Shown here: positions 34,440 to 46,519 of the stretch, one piece after another | Position numbering within the stretch: position 1 is the stretch's first letter | How the letters are laid out: the number at the start of each line of letters is the position of its first letter | NCBI GenBank assembly: GCA_963682025.1 | Contig: OY821521.1 | Coordinates: 52,866,261-52,930,260, forward strand | Direction: 5' to 3' | Length of the DNA: 64,000 nucleotides | DNA from: Cordilura impudica | Lineage: Eukaryota > Arthropoda > Insecta > Diptera > Scathophagidae | The notes under the pieces: generated by a model | The model's input: the letters and a program-made list of their open reading frames with translations, nothing else | The model's database searches: none | Told to the model about the DNA's origin: nothing | Made by a program: the position numbers and the translations under genes

Positions 34440-35110
34440 TACGTTACCATTACAGCCGACCCTTGCCGAGCAGCCAAATCAACCGACAAATAAGCGAAGC
34501 AACCGAGCTACCATCACAACCGATCTGTGTCGAGCAGCCAAACCAGCCGGCAACTAAGCGAAGCAACCGAGCTACCATTACAACCGATATGTACCGAGCA
34601 GCCACGCCAGCCGACAATTCAACAACCGAGCTACCATCGCAACCGATTACTCCCGATTAAACAGCCGATCTACCGATATAACCAATTGCTACCGATTGAA
34701 TAACCGAACGACAAATATAACCGATTGCTACCGACAAGTCAACGAAGCAACCGAGCCACCGTCACAACTGAACTGTGCCGAGCGAGCCAGCCGACTACGA
34801 AGCGAAGCAGCCGATCTAACGTTATAACCGATTACAGCCGATCTACCGATACAACCGACGGCTACCGATTGAAATACCAAACTACCAATAAAACCAATTG
34901 GTACCGATTGAATAACCGAGTTACCAATACGACCGATTGCTACCGATTGAATAACCGCGTTACCAATACAACCGATTGCTACCAGCTAAGCAGCCGATCT
35001 ACCGATACAACCGACGGCTGCCGATTAAGTAATCGATTCACCAACACAACCGACTGCTACCGATTACGCAGCCGACTTACCGATACACTACAGCCGATAT
35101 TGTCGATCTA
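34440..35110 (+). repeat. ACCGAT-type minisatellite inside the LTR
   Basis: Imperfect repeats of CAACCGATTGCTACCGA and TAACCGAGTTACCAATAC, period roughly 18 within ~54-bp higher units. It is relatively GC-rich and leaves long open frames (34463-34660, 34725-35114) rich in T, D, R, N, whose repetitive content explains them better than selection for a protein. Confidence 0.75.
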
Positions 35111-35363
35111 CTGATAAATGAACCATTTCAACCCCCCGATAAAAAGCCTCGAAGATCCGAATAAGAGACGAAGACCCATTCGCCAGTGTGTCATTATTTA
35201 TAATATATATATATATATAACAATTAATCAATAAAACTTTGTTTATACTCAATCCTAAGAAAGGAAAACAACTGAATTATTATTTAAGGTTTTGAGGGTC
35301 CTTAAATAGACCCTTGACGCGACTGACTACCCCAGCCGCAAGATAAAACACTCGTTACAAACT

Positions 35364-35930
35364 ATGTAGAACTGTAGTAGCAAAAACCGATTGGTTCTCT
35401 ACTCAGCTCTGTGTATACTTTTAACATTGTTGTGTTTGATATCTAATTGAAAATGTTAACATTCACGTTAAAATAGAAATAACTATTGCAAAGCTAATTA
35501 GAAAAAAAATTGTGGCGCCATCTACTGTGTCATAGTCACACTGAGCAAAATGAAGTGACACTCTGTTTGTTAATGCAAAAGAAATGTATTTTCCCTAAAA
35601 CAAAATATTGCAGAATTTTATATAAATAAAATAATATACCGATTTATTTCTAACATGCGGTTATTATGGATATACATATACAGAATATACATATGCATAT
35701 TATTTTATCATTTAATATATGTATGTATATGTAAATATTACACACAAAAAATACAACATCAAAAATTATTGTTGTGTTTTCTTTAAATAAATTAATACAT
35801 AAAATCTTTTTTCGATAAATTTACATTGTTTTCTTTATTAGCAACAGCTAGTTTAGCATTATTTGCTATAGATGTTGATGAATTTTTACTCGTAGTGTCT
35901 GCTTGTAGTCAAAACTTTGGATCGGTTTTT
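35364..35930. other. spacer, no gene recognised
   Basis: No coding sequence. A GTGGCGCCATCTACTGTG motif occurs at 35512-35529; similar GGTAGATGGCGCTG wording occurs at 63950. Confidence 0.3.
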
Positions 35931-36685
35931 AACCCCTTTAACGTGACCCAATCGATCTGAGCTTTGCAGGCGGGCTCGTGGTGGTGACAAAAATGATCTA
36001 AACAATTTTTTTGTGATGCCAAAACAATGGAAACTTTTAAATTTTTCTACCAGAGTTCATAAAAAAATGTACAAAGGGTTAGTTTTCATTATATTTTTAC
36101 CACAACGACCACAAAAACAACAAGCTATGACAACAGTATGACAACAGTACAACATTTAGAATAACAACAAGAACAATACAGAAACATATATTCTTTTAAA
36201 TTGTTTTACTTCTTGAGTGATTTCTCGGGACCCATTAAACCGATTTTATGATTTTGCAAACAGAAACCTTCTCATGGTAATGACCAATCATTCTCACTGA
36301 AAACGGCCGCCCCAGTTATCCTATTGAGGGCGTGATCGTGACACGAACAACATAGACAAATCATATTTTTTCAAGACTTTTTTTACTTCTTCATTCAATT
36401 CTCGGGACAAAATCAACCGATTTGAACGATTTTAAACAGCAAAGTTCTCAGGATGTTAGCGAATAATTTTTTATGCCAACGAGCACCCTAGCTGCCCGAG
36501 TGAAGCCGTCATCGTGATTTCCACAGATGGACAGACGGACAGATGGACATCCCTATATCAACTCCGTTTGTTATAAGGATCACAAATATATATATTTTAT
36601 GGGGTTCAAAATTTTTTTTCTAATTATTACAAACGGAATGACAAAGTTATATATACCCTCTGCGCACTGGGGTTGAGGGTATGAA
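35931..36685 (+). repeat. family B repeat, best copy
   Basis: A tail with CAGATGGACAGACGGACAGA, GTTTGTTATAAGGATCAC and TATACCCTCTGCGCACTGGG ending TTGAGGGTATGA. The ATACCCTC / GAGGGTAT inverted pair recalls the classic DINE-1 terminal hairpin. The start is uncertain. Confidence 0.5.
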
Positions 36686-36689
36686 CAAG

Positions 36690-37066
36690 TCCATGCAATA
36701 TTTTCGTTATTTTAGTGACTTGGAGAATAGCGGGAAGCAATTTTAGATGGAAACAATGACAAAAAAGTAGTTCTAGAGGGTGCAATTCTGTGCTAAAAAC
36801 AATTTGACCGATATCTATATGATATTCTGGATCTTAAAGTAATTCAAGTCGCTCTCATAGGGTTCAATTAAATGGGGGCTTGGTCTGAACATAAACCAAT
36901 TCTCAATAGTTGAGATCGTAATTGACTAGTAGTCAACAGAAGCTGACATAAGAAATTTCAGCATGATATATTTATATTTGCGACCTGAGTTTGATTACAA
37001 AGTTTACATGGACACACAGACAAACAGACGGACAGGCCGACAAACAGGTAGAAAGATGAACAGACA
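36690..37066 (+). repeat. family A fragment, diverged
   Basis: ATATCTATATGATATTCTGG through GATTACAAAGTTTACATGGACAC and a CAGACAAACAGACGGACAGG tract; both ends missing. Confidence 0.5.
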
Positions 37067-37082
37067 CACGCAGTATGTGTTT

Positions 37083-37260
37083 TATTAATGTGTTAGTAGC
37101 AACTTTAAATAAGCATTACTCCAAAAAAATATTCCAGACGGTGCAATCTTAAATATGGTGGAAAGCTAAAAATTAATACCTTTCAAATGCGGAAAATCGG
37201 TTGGTAGCTAAAATTTTTATATTGGTAACAACAAAACATCGCCCTGCCTATTAATATTAC
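37083..37260 (-). repeat. Helitron-like family F, 5' half
   Basis: Shares TGTTAGTAGCAACTTTAAAT and GCCTATTAATATTA with the copies at 18390 and 46520, in the same orientation. The CTAG/hairpin end is missing. Confidence 0.55.
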
Positions 37261-37289
37261 CGATTAAGCTTATATGAATCGTAAATTTA

Positions 37290-37720
37290 TCGTTTCTTAA
37301 AAACGTATCTCCAAAAAAGGCAAATTTCTTTAAAAAAAAGTACTTATATATAGAAAAGTGACTTTTCCAGAAAAAGTGAATTTTCTTAAGAAATTAGATA
37401 CTCCATAAAATATTAATTTTCTTAAGAACTCACCTTTCCTTAAAAAAGTATCTTTCTCTTACAAAAGAACATTTTCATTTTCTTTCCTTTTCATTTTCTT
37501 AAAAAAACAAATTTACCCAAAAATGCACATTTCCTTAGACAAGTACATCTTTCTAAATAAGAACTTCTTTAATTACATTTTCTTAAAAAAGTATCTTTCT
37601 GTTACAAACGCACGTGTTCTAGAAACAATAGGTTTACTCAAAAAAGTTCCTTTTCAGAAAAAAAAAAATATTTTTCACAAAAGTTGGAGTTTGAGGTTCA
37701 TGGTTGTTTTAAGGTGTTTG
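37290..37720 (-). repeat. ~18-bp minisatellite fragment, reverse orientation
   Basis: TTTTCTTAAAAAAGTAT-type monomers, the reverse complement of those at 17-26 kb, strongly degenerate. Confidence 0.55.
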
Positions 37721-38300
37721 TCTAGTCTCACTCGAAAAATGATACTAAACTGATTAAAGGTATCCCAGCTAAAGGATACTACGTTGAGAAATAAATATAT
37801 AGCAAATTATTTGGGTTGTCTCTATTAGGTCATGTAGTTCCCTTGTCTTTCAAGGCAATTTGTAGCTGGTTGCTTTTTTTAGCATTTTACACATAAACTT
37901 TATAAAGCTTCAAAAATCCATAAAAAGTTGAAAAATAAGCATAAAAAAGATTGAAGCCAAAAAAAAAATTAGCAAAAGTTATTTGGTTTAAAACACATCA
38001 GTGGCTGCAAACAATTGAAATGATTTCTATTGTTATTTTAGGTTCGTTTGTTAAGCGGATGATATGAGTGAAAGTACGCTTAAAAAAGCACAAACACACA
38101 CTCGAACACATACGCAAAAAGGGTGCGATAATAGCATACATTTTGTCATGGTTTCCGTTGGATGGCGAATATTAAAACACAAAAAGAATTTTTTTGTTAC
38201 ACTTGAATAATTTTTGGCGCAAAAAGCTTTAAAAAAAAAACTAGGGTGACATCTATTTGTAAGGAAGATTTACATATATACAATAAAAAAAAGTGAAAGT
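37721..38300. other. AT-rich spacer, no gene seen
   Basis: No repeat or coding structure recognised. Confidence 0.35.
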
Positions 38301-38439
38301 TTTTGATACATCTATACGCGCAGGGAGGTAAATTTCAAAAACAGCGTAACATGTAAGCGTAACATGTGAGCGTAAGATGTGAGCGTAACATGTGAGGCGT
38401 AAGACAAAATGTGATAGTATTGGATAACCTGTTTGAAAA

Positions 38440-38744
38440 TTAGAAATGAAAAAAAAAAATTAAAAATAAAAAATGAGTGATGAAAAATTAAAAAAAAAAA
38501 TAAAAAATTAAAAAAGAAATATAAAAAATTAAAAAATTAAAAATTAAAAATAAAAAATAAAAAATGAAAAATAAAAAATGAAACATGAAAAATAAAAAAT
38601 TAAAAATAAAAAATGAAAAATAAAAAACAAAAAATTAAAAATTGAAAATGAATAATGAAAAATAAAAAATGAAAAATAAAAAAATGAAAAATAAAAAATA
38701 AAAAATGAAAAATTAAAAATAAAAAATAAAAAATGAAAAATAAA
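38440..38744 (-). repeat. (TNAAAAA)n heptamer array
   Basis: Reverse-strand form of the TTTTTNA array. Confidence 0.85.
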
Positions 38745-39520
38745 CAAGTAAGAAAATTATAGTCGGTCTAGACCGACTATACGATACCCTATACCATGCG
38801 TTTAGAAACCCTATCTCTTAGGCCCAACTAACTGGACATAGAAAATAAGCAAAAACCAAATTTGAAAAAATTTTGAAAAAGTTCATATCGGATGCTATAT
38901 CTATATGGGGACTAGGTCCAAAAATGGACCGATCCTGACCATGGTTGGTAACGTCTCTTGTATTTTGCAAAAACATATACAAACAAAATTTGAGAAGAAT
39001 CAGTGCAATATTTTTGTTTTTTAATAGATTTAAGTGAAGATCGGGAAGCAGCTCTATATGGGGTCAAAGGGATCATTTTTGGACTACTCATTAATGAACG
39101 TAATGAACGCATACAAAATCCAATTTGAGTAAGATCTATATGACAATATGGATCTTATGGCAATTTATGTCGATTTCATATGGGTAATTTGTATGGGGGC
39201 TAGGTCTGAACATGGACCGATTCTCACCAATTTCAACAGCATTCATCCCATGGCCGATAAAAGCTTATATACCAAATTTCATCAAAATATATTCATATTT
39301 GCGACCTGCAGTTTGATTACAAACTTTACATGGACACACAGACGGACGGACGGACGGACGGACGGACGGACGGACGGACGGACATTGTTAAATCAACTCA
39401 GAAAGTGATTCTGATTCGATCGGTATAATTAAAGATGGGTCTAGGTCAAATATTTTTGGTTGTTACAAACAGCAGCACAAAGTCATTATACCCAAACCAC
39501 ATAGTGGTATAGGGTATAAA
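38745..39520 (+). mobile_element. DINE-1-like repeat (family A), well preserved
   Basis: CAAGTAAGAAAATTATAG with perfect palindrome, to GGTATAGGGTATAAA. The longest tetranucleotide tract in the window, about ten GGAC units at 39340-39383. A short deletion near 38865 removes part of the 'TTGAGTGGGATTTTTATTAA' segment. Confidence 0.8.
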
Positions 39521-39944
39521 AAAAGAAAGATGAAAAATGAAAATAAAAAATGAAAAAAGAAAAATGAAAAAAGAAAAATGAAAAATAAAAAATAAAAAAT
39601 GAAAAACGAAAAATGAAAAATGAAAACCAAAAAATGAAAAATGAAAAATAAAAAATGAAAAATTAAAAACGAAAAATGAAAAACGAAAAAAAAACATTAA
39701 AAATGAAAAGCAAAAATTAAGAATAAAAATGAAAAAGAAAAAATTAAAAATGAAAAATAAAAAAAAAAAAATAAAAATGAAAAACTAAAATTAAAAATGA
39801 GTAATGAAAAATAAAAAATGAAAAATGAAAAATAAAAAATTTAATATACAATATGAAAAAGAAAAATAAAAATTGGAAAATGAAAAATGAAAAATGAAGA
39901 AAAAAATGAAAAATGAAAAATGAAAAATTTAAATTAAAATTAAA
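39521..39944 (-). repeat. (TNAAAAA)n heptamer array
   Basis: Segment of the array between two family A copies. Confidence 0.85.
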
Positions 39945-40717
39945 CAAGTAAGAAAATTATAGTCGGTCTAGACCGACTATACGATACCCTATACCATGTC
40001 CTAACTATTCGGCCCAACTAACTGGACATACAAAATAAGCAAACACCAAATTTGAGTCTGATTTTTATTAATTTTTTTGGCTGCAGATATGAAAAAGTTC
40101 ATATCGGATGCTATATCTATATGGGGACTAGGTCCGAAAATGGACCGATCCTGATCATGTTTGGTAAAGTCTCTTGTATTTTGCAAAAATATATACAAAC
40201 AAAATCTGAGAAGAATCAGTGCAATATTTTTGTTTTTTAATAGATTTAAGTGAAGATCGGGAAGCAGCTCTATATGGGGCCAAAGGGATCATTTTTGGAC
40301 TACTCATTAATGAACGTAATGAACGCATACAAAATCCAATTTGAGTAAGATCTATATGACAATTTGGATCTTATGGCAATTTATGTCGATTTCATAGGGG
40401 TAATTTGTATGGGGGCTAGGTCTGAACATGGACCGATTCTCACCAGTTTCAACAGCGTTCATCCCATGGCCGATAAAAGCTTATTTACCAAACTTCATCA
40501 AAATATATTCATATTTGCGACCTGTAGTTTGATTACAAGCTTTACATGGACACACAGACGGACGGACGGACGGACGGACATTGTTAAATCAACTCAGAAA
40601 GTGATTCTGATTCGATCGGTATAATTAAAGATGGGTCTAGGTCAAATATTTTTGGTTGTTACAAACAGCAGCACAAAGTCATTATACCCAAACCACATAG
40701 TGGTATAGGGTATAAAA
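39945..40717 (+). mobile_element. DINE-1-like repeat (family A), well preserved
   Basis: Perfect palindrome and both ATACCCTATACC sub-terminal repeats. Very similar to the copy at 38745, including the shared GAACGTAATGAACGCATACAAA wording (39094-39115 and 40311-40332), so the two probably arose by local duplication rather than separate insertion. Confidence 0.8.
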
Positions 40718-40805
40718 ATGAAAAATTAAAAATAAAAAATTAAAAAAAAAATGAAAAATGAAAAACGAAAAATTAGAAATAAGAAACGAAATATTAAAAA
40801 TTAAC
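40718..40805 (-). repeat. (TNAAAAA)n heptamer array, end segment
   Basis: Ends at AATTAACCGGTTAA, the junction with the K left-end module. Confidence 0.75.
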
Positions 40806-40975
40806 CGGTTAAAATAATAAATAATAATTAACATTTTTATATTAACAGAGCCCCTGCAGTTGATTGCTATAAGTGATACGCTTTCTGTTTGATTTTAAGA
40901 AAGTGCTATAAAAAAATCTTTAGTTACTAGATGTTTACACATCTCCCCTGCGATCGGACTCACATGATTTTTTTT

Positions 40976-41223
40976 ATTATGTTTGATTGTCAATTCGATC
41001 GATCGTCCTAAAATTTTCAAAAAAATTGGCAGGTAATTACATTATCGAAAACTATTTTTTTCATCCACACCTCCCATACGTCCTTGTTTTACAAAACTCG
41101 TTTCACTTACATTAGTCATGGAAAAACGATCAAAATTCGTAACAACTTTCGCAATGAAATTTCTAATTGTACAACAGAACTCATCTTATTCGGAGCAAGG
41201 CCTCGCTTAGCTCACATTCACAC
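40976..41223. other. spacer, no gene recognised
   Basis: Not recognised. CATTCACACTTTTTTGATG directly abuts the compact K. Confidence 0.3.
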
Positions 41224-41462
41224 TTTTTTGATGTGTAAACATCTATGTGATCAGGGGGGTAAAAATCACAAACTTCCCTTACGGAAGCGGAACTATTTAC
41301 GGAAATGGAAGCTACAATTATTTAGCTGATTCATCAACCAACAGAAAGCGCCATGAATGTATAGCATACAACTGCAACCATCAAGTATGACAAACATAGC
41401 AGTTGCTTGCTATACACATGTAGATAGCGCTTACTGCTTGAATAGATGTTTTTATTCACAAA
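41224..41462 (-). mobile_element. compact K element, ~240 bp
   Basis: Reverse-strand match to 31596-31914: TTTTGATGTGTAAACATCTA, GGGGGGTAAAAATCACAAAC, AAAGCGCCATGAATGTATAG and GCAGTTGCTTGCTATACA. The outer GTGAGTCCGATG part of the left end is missing. Confidence 0.55.
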
Positions 41463-42299
41463 CCACAATGATTTCCAGAATTGCACCAAAATATTTCGGT
41501 ATTTTGTTTAGTTTTATTTGAGTTCTAAAGAAAACCGCGTCTTTGCTCTATTTGGAAATGTTTCTTCTGTTTTTTTTAATACAGACGATGGAAACATCAA
41601 TTCTGTTTGTTTATTGAATACATTAGTACATACTAAAGAACTATATGTGGAAGAAAATAAATTTTATATTCAGCTATAAAATTTGCAAAAATTTATAAAA
41701 ATTTCTATATTTTTATATTAGTTTATAAAATACTTAAAATTTTCATTATCATTATTATTTATAAAATTTTTAAAATTGAATATATTAGTACATATTAAAC
41801 AAATATATGCGGAAGAAAATAAATTTTATATTTAGCTATAAAATTAGTTTATAAAATTCTTAAAATTTCAATTATCAGTATTCATTATTATTAATAAAAT
41901 TCTTAAAATTTTCATTATCTTAAATGTTCTCCATTTTTGTCTTTTATTTTCTTTAGTCCGATATACAAAACAACATTACAGCACTGCTCTCAATTAAATA
42001 ATAGAACAAAAACAGTAAACATTGATACAGCCGTGGAACATTCGATTGTTTTAACGAAGTGCAACTTTATAAAGCAAAGGAGACGATATTTTTATTTTGA
42101 CAATCTTCAAGGAATTTCAAGATAGAGAATATTAAGCACATTTCCGGAATTTGTTTATACTGATGTGGGCATCCTACAACAGAAACAACTAAAAAATGGA
42201 AACAACTAAGATATGGCAAACTGAGTACATAATTTTACTAAGATACTTGATCTCTAGATTTGCAAGTGTATAGTTTCGTTCATAAGTAAGAAATAGATG
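41463..42299. repeat. spacer with ~160-bp direct duplication
   Basis: TATTAGTACATAYTAAA followed by GGAAGAAAATAAATTTTATAT and CAGCTATAAAATT-type sequence occurs at about 41622 and again at about 41782. The rest, including the 62-codon frame at 41937-42125, is unrecognised. Confidence 0.5.
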
Positions 42300-45245
42300 T
42301 GTTCGTTATTTTGTTCTTAATTGTCTTGAAATTAATCTTTTCTAAAAAAGTACCATTTAAAAATTACCTTCTCATGAAAAAGTAGATTTTTGTAAAAAAG
42401 TATCTTTTCTTAAAAAAGGACATTTTCTTAGAAAAGTACATATACTTAGAAAAGTGCCACCTCTTAAAAAAAGATATATCCTTATAAAGTACATCTTCTT
42501 TGAAAGTAACTTTTTATAAAAAAAAATGTTCTTTTCTTAAAAAGTTTACTTTATTAAAAAATACCTTTTCCGGATAAGAATATTTTCTTAAAAATTTACT
42601 TTTTCTTAAAACGGCACCCTTTCTCAAAAAAGTATCCATTCTTATAAAGTAATTAAAAATGACTTTTAATAAAAAAATTGTCTTTTCTTAATAGAAAATA
42701 CTTTCGCTTTAATATGAACATTTTCTGAAAAAAGTGCGTTTTATCAAAAAGTACCGTTTCTTCAAACACTACATTTTCCTCAAAAATTAAAGGATTTTGT
42801 TTCATGTAAAATTATCTTTCATTATTTAAAAAAGTATTTTTCGTAGAAAGTACCTTTTATAAAAAAAAACGCTTTCTTCAAAAACACATTTTCTTAAATA
42901 AGTACCTTTTTTTAAGAAAAGGCGTATTCATAAAAAAGTCCCTTTTTTAAGAAATTATCTTTTGTTTAAAAATTATGTTTTCTTAAAACGTACGTTTCTT
43001 TAAAAATAATCTCCAAAAAAAGTACCTTTCCTAAAATAAGTACCTTTTATTAAAACAGTACATAATCTTTTCTCCAAAAAAGTACCTTTTCTGAAATAAG
43101 TACCTTTTATTAAAAAAGTACATTTTCTTAAAAAAGTGCATTTTATTAAAAAAATCCTTTTCTTAATAAAGTAATTTTATTTAAAAAATTATATTTTCAT
43201 AAAAAGTACCTTTTATTAAAAAACATTTTCTTTAAAAATACATTTTCTTAAATAAGTACCTTTTTTTAAAAGTACATTTTCATAAAAATGTAAAATTTTT
43301 AATTTTTAATTCTATAAAAAGTACCTTTTCTTAAGAAGTACCTTTTCTTTAAGAAAATTATTTTCTTAAAAAAGTACCTGTTCTGAAAAAAGTACCTTTT
43401 ATTGAAAAATGCATTTTCTTAATACTTAAAAAATTTTTCTTTAAAATACTACATTTGGTTAAAAAATTACATTTTCTTAAAGAAGTAAATTTTTTTAAAA
43501 ATCTAACTTTTCATAAAAAATTACCTTTTTTAAAAAAGTACACATTGTTATAAAGTCAATTTTCTTAAAAATATGAGTTGTCTTTAAAAAGTACCATTTC
43601 TTAAAAAATATCTTTAGTAAAAAATTAAAAAAATTACCCTCTCTTCAAAAACTACATTTTCTTCAAAAAGTGAAGGATTTTTCTTCTTAAAAAGTACCTT
43701 TTATTTAAAAATTCTTTTTCTTAATAAAGTAAATTCATTTCAAAAAGCAAATTTTCGTGAAAAGTACCGTTAGCTAAAAAAAACATTTTCTTTAAAATAC
43801 ATATTCTAAAATAAGTACTTCTAAAAAAAATAAATTTTCTTAAAAAGTACCTTTATAAGTAAAGTTTTTAAAAAATTACTTTTCCTTCAAAGGGTAAGTT
43901 TTCTTAAAAAATTCTTCTTATATAAAAAGAATCTTTTCTTAATAAAAAGTACAAAAGTACATACTGTTTTAAGAAAATATGAAGAATAACTTCTTAAGGA
44001 AGATACGTTTTTAAGAAAATTTGCCTTATATTAAAAAAGTACTTTTTCTTACAAAATATCTTTTCATAAAAAATTATGTTTTCTTAAAAAAAAGGGTAAA
44101 TTTTCTTAAAAAAGTACCTTTCTTAATAAGTTATTTTTCTTAAAAAAGCATATTTTCTTAAAACAGTACCTCTTCATTAAACAGCACATTTTCTGAAGAA
44201 AGTGCTGTTTTTTAACAAGTAAATTTCCTTCGAAAAATCTCTTCTTAAAATTTTCTAAAAAGAGCACTTTCCTTCTTAAAGAAAGTACTTTTTCTTATAA
44301 AATTACCGTTTCTAAAAAATCACACTTTAAAAAATGCGAATTTTCTAAAAAAGTACCTTTTCTTAAAAAACATCTTTTCTTAAAAAAAGCAAATTTTATA
44401 AAAAAAAGTACCTTTTCCTAAAAGAGTATATTTTCTTAAAAAATTTATTTTTCTTAAAAAAATTATATTTGCTTAAATCGTAATTTTTCTTATAAAGTAA
44501 ATTTCCTTTAAAAAATCTCTTTTAAAATTGAACATTGTCTTAAAAAATCACCTTGTCTTAAAAAGTACATTTTATTAAAAACCGCAGAACTAAATTTTCT
44601 TAAAGAAGGTACCTTTTCTTATAAAATTACCTTTTCTACAAAAATTAACCTTTACAAAAGTTATTTTTTTAAAAAAGTTCCGTTTCTGAAAGAAATGCCC
44701 TTACTTGAAAAGTTCAATCTCTTCAAAAGGTACCTTTTTCTTAACGTGAGCACAAAAAGTTAATTTTTGATAAAACAGTTCCTTTTCAAAAAAGAATCTT
44801 TTCATAAAAAGTGTACCATTTACATTGAATAGTACCTTTTCTTAAAAAATTATCTTTTCTTAATAAGTACCTTTTTTTAAGAAAATACCTTTTCTTTAAA
44901 AAATACCTCTTCAACATACTTTTCCCAAAAAAAAAAATACATTTTCATAACAAAGTACCTTTTCTTAAAAAAGTGCCTTTCATTTGAAAAGTATCTTTTT
45001 AAAGAAGTCCATTTTTTAGAAAAGTATCATTTTTGAAAAAGTTTTTCTCTTTAAAAAGCACCTTTTATAACAAAATACCCTCTTTTCAAAAAAGGACCTT
45101 TTCATAAAAAAGTACATTTTCATAAAAAGTATCTTTCGTAAAAAGTACCTTTTAATAAAAAAGTACATTTTCATATAAATGTACCTTTACATAAAAAAAT
45201 TACCTTTTCATAAATAGTACCTCTTCTTAAAAAAGTACCTTTTCT
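42300..45245 (-). repeat. ~18-bp minisatellite field, reverse orientation
   Basis: Monomer TTTTCTTAAAAAAGTACC, the reverse complement of the monomer at 17-26 kb, over ~2.9 kb. No higher-order unit was seen. Most monomers are diverged, with the cleanest copies at 43010-43140 and 45180-45245. Confidence 0.85.
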
Positions 45246-45739
45246 TAATTTTTAAAATCAATATTTTTAAACAATCAAAATATATATTAATTATTTTTTT
45301 ATCCTTGAATTTAAATTGTATTAACGATAAATAATCACATCGTTAAGTACCATTGTGAATGAAACGCATTGTGAATGAAACGTTAAGTACCATTGTGAAT
45401 GAAACGCAACATAACATTTATCTATACTTAACGTTAACTTACTTTAAGAAGCAATGCATCCCTAAAAAATATCTAAATTTTTTTATAAATAAATGAAATA
45501 CTAATCTGCGAATAAATGTTTCTTTTATTTCTTGTAAGCATTTAATAACTTTCAAAGAATAATTGTTTATAATTTCTGCGATTCTCGAGAAATTATAAAT
45601 TATTGAAACGGTTTCTTAAATGTTTAATATTCAGGTTCCCACGCAGTTTCAGTCACTTCGTCATCTCAGCACCTCAAACCCTTAATATTATTCAAATCTG
45701 GAGAAATTCTGTTCACTTAAAAAAGAACGTTATTTCACA
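45246..45739. other. spacer with short direct repeats
   Basis: CATTGTGAATGAAACG occurs three times at 45350-45408, twice with TTAAGTAC in front. Otherwise unrecognised. Confidence 0.45.
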
Positions 45740-46470
45740 AAGATACGCTACCCTATACCGTGCGTTTAGAGACCTTATATCTTAGGTCCAACTAATTAAA
45801 TATAGGAAATAAGCATAAACTAAATTTGAGTGGCATTGTTATTAATTTTGTTGCATTCGGATATGAAAAAGTTCATATCAGATAATATATTTGTGTGGCG
45901 ACTAGGTCGAAAAATGGAGCGCTCCTAACCATATTTGGTAAGGTCAATTATTTTTTGCAAAACATATGCAAACAAAATTTGAGAAAAATCTGTGCAATAT
46001 TTTTGTTTTTTTTTTTTTTTTTTGTGAAAGAGGAAATAACTAAGAACTGTCATATAGGGTTTATTTTTGGACTTCTGATAAATGGATGTAACAAACATAC
46101 GCAAACCCAATTTGACCGAGATCTATATGATAATTTGGGTATTTTGGCAATTTAAGTCGATCTCGGGCCATTTGTATTGGGAATAGGTCTGAACATGAAC
46201 CGATTTTCACCAATTTGGGTAGAGTTCGTGTCGATAGTAGGTCACACACCAAATTTCATCAAAATATGATCACATTTGCGACCTGTAGTTTCATTACAAG
46301 GTTTACATGGACACAGACAGACGCACGGACGGACGAGCATCGCTAGATCGACGCAGAAAGTGATTCCGAGTCGATCGATATAATAAAAGATGGGGTCAAA
46401 CATTTTTGATAGTTACAAACATCAGCACAAAGTCATTGTACCTTAATCACATAGTGGTATAGGGTATAAA
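45740..46470 (+). mobile_element. DINE-1-like repeat (family A), palindrome lost
   Basis: Starts at GATACGCTACCCTATACCG without the CAAGTAAG-palindrome tip; ends AGTGGTATAGGGTATAAAT. A long T run (46007-46023) interrupts the middle. Confidence 0.65.
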
Positions 46471-46519
46471 TACTGCATTTTCTTAGTTTTTTGCAACTAA
46501 AATGTGCATTAAAGTTTTC

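Larger units (their letters stand above)
33594..35359 (+). mobile_element. apparent solo LTR with nested MITE and minisatellite
   Basis: Begins TGTAACGTTGC and ends ACTCGTTACA, i.e. TG...CA with inverted TGTAACG/CGTTACA tips. The 4 bp AACT precedes (33590-33593) and follows (35360-35363) it, a target duplication length used by many Gypsy-type elements. Inside are three tandem ~30-bp units (TCCAGCAACTTYTGTTGACTG type) at about 34310-34395, an ACCGAT-rich minisatellite at 34440-35110, an AATAAA signal at 35230-35235 and an (AT)n tract at 35200-35218. Without the nested MITE it is about 1.47 kb. No internal coding region or second LTR is in the window, so it looks like a solo LTR left by recombination. 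Family not identified. Confidence 0.6.
38301..40975 (-). mobile_element. K composite element, copy 2, with heptamer array
   Basis: Same order as copy 1 when reverse complemented: right end near 38301-38440 (CTATACGCGCAGGG, several AGCGTAACATGTGAGCGTAA repeats, then GATAACCTGTTTGAAAAT), heptamer array, AACCGGTTAA junction, and left end at 40845-40975 (CCCCTGCAGTTGATTGC, CCCCTGCGATCGGACTCAC). It too hosts two family A copies in the same relative orientation as in copy 1. Confidence 0.6.

Noticed and set aside
34725..35114. 129-codon frame rich in TDCYRLNNR-type repeats, considered as a repetitive structural protein
   Set aside because: It lies in the LTR minisatellite and its period follows the DNA repeat; several frames stay open through it.
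39148..39408. Conserved ~86-codon frame ending in a THRRTDGRTDG run, seen many times
   Set aside because: It is the inside of family A read across the GGAC microsatellite; copies have unrelated starts and stops, and the opposite strand is open as well.
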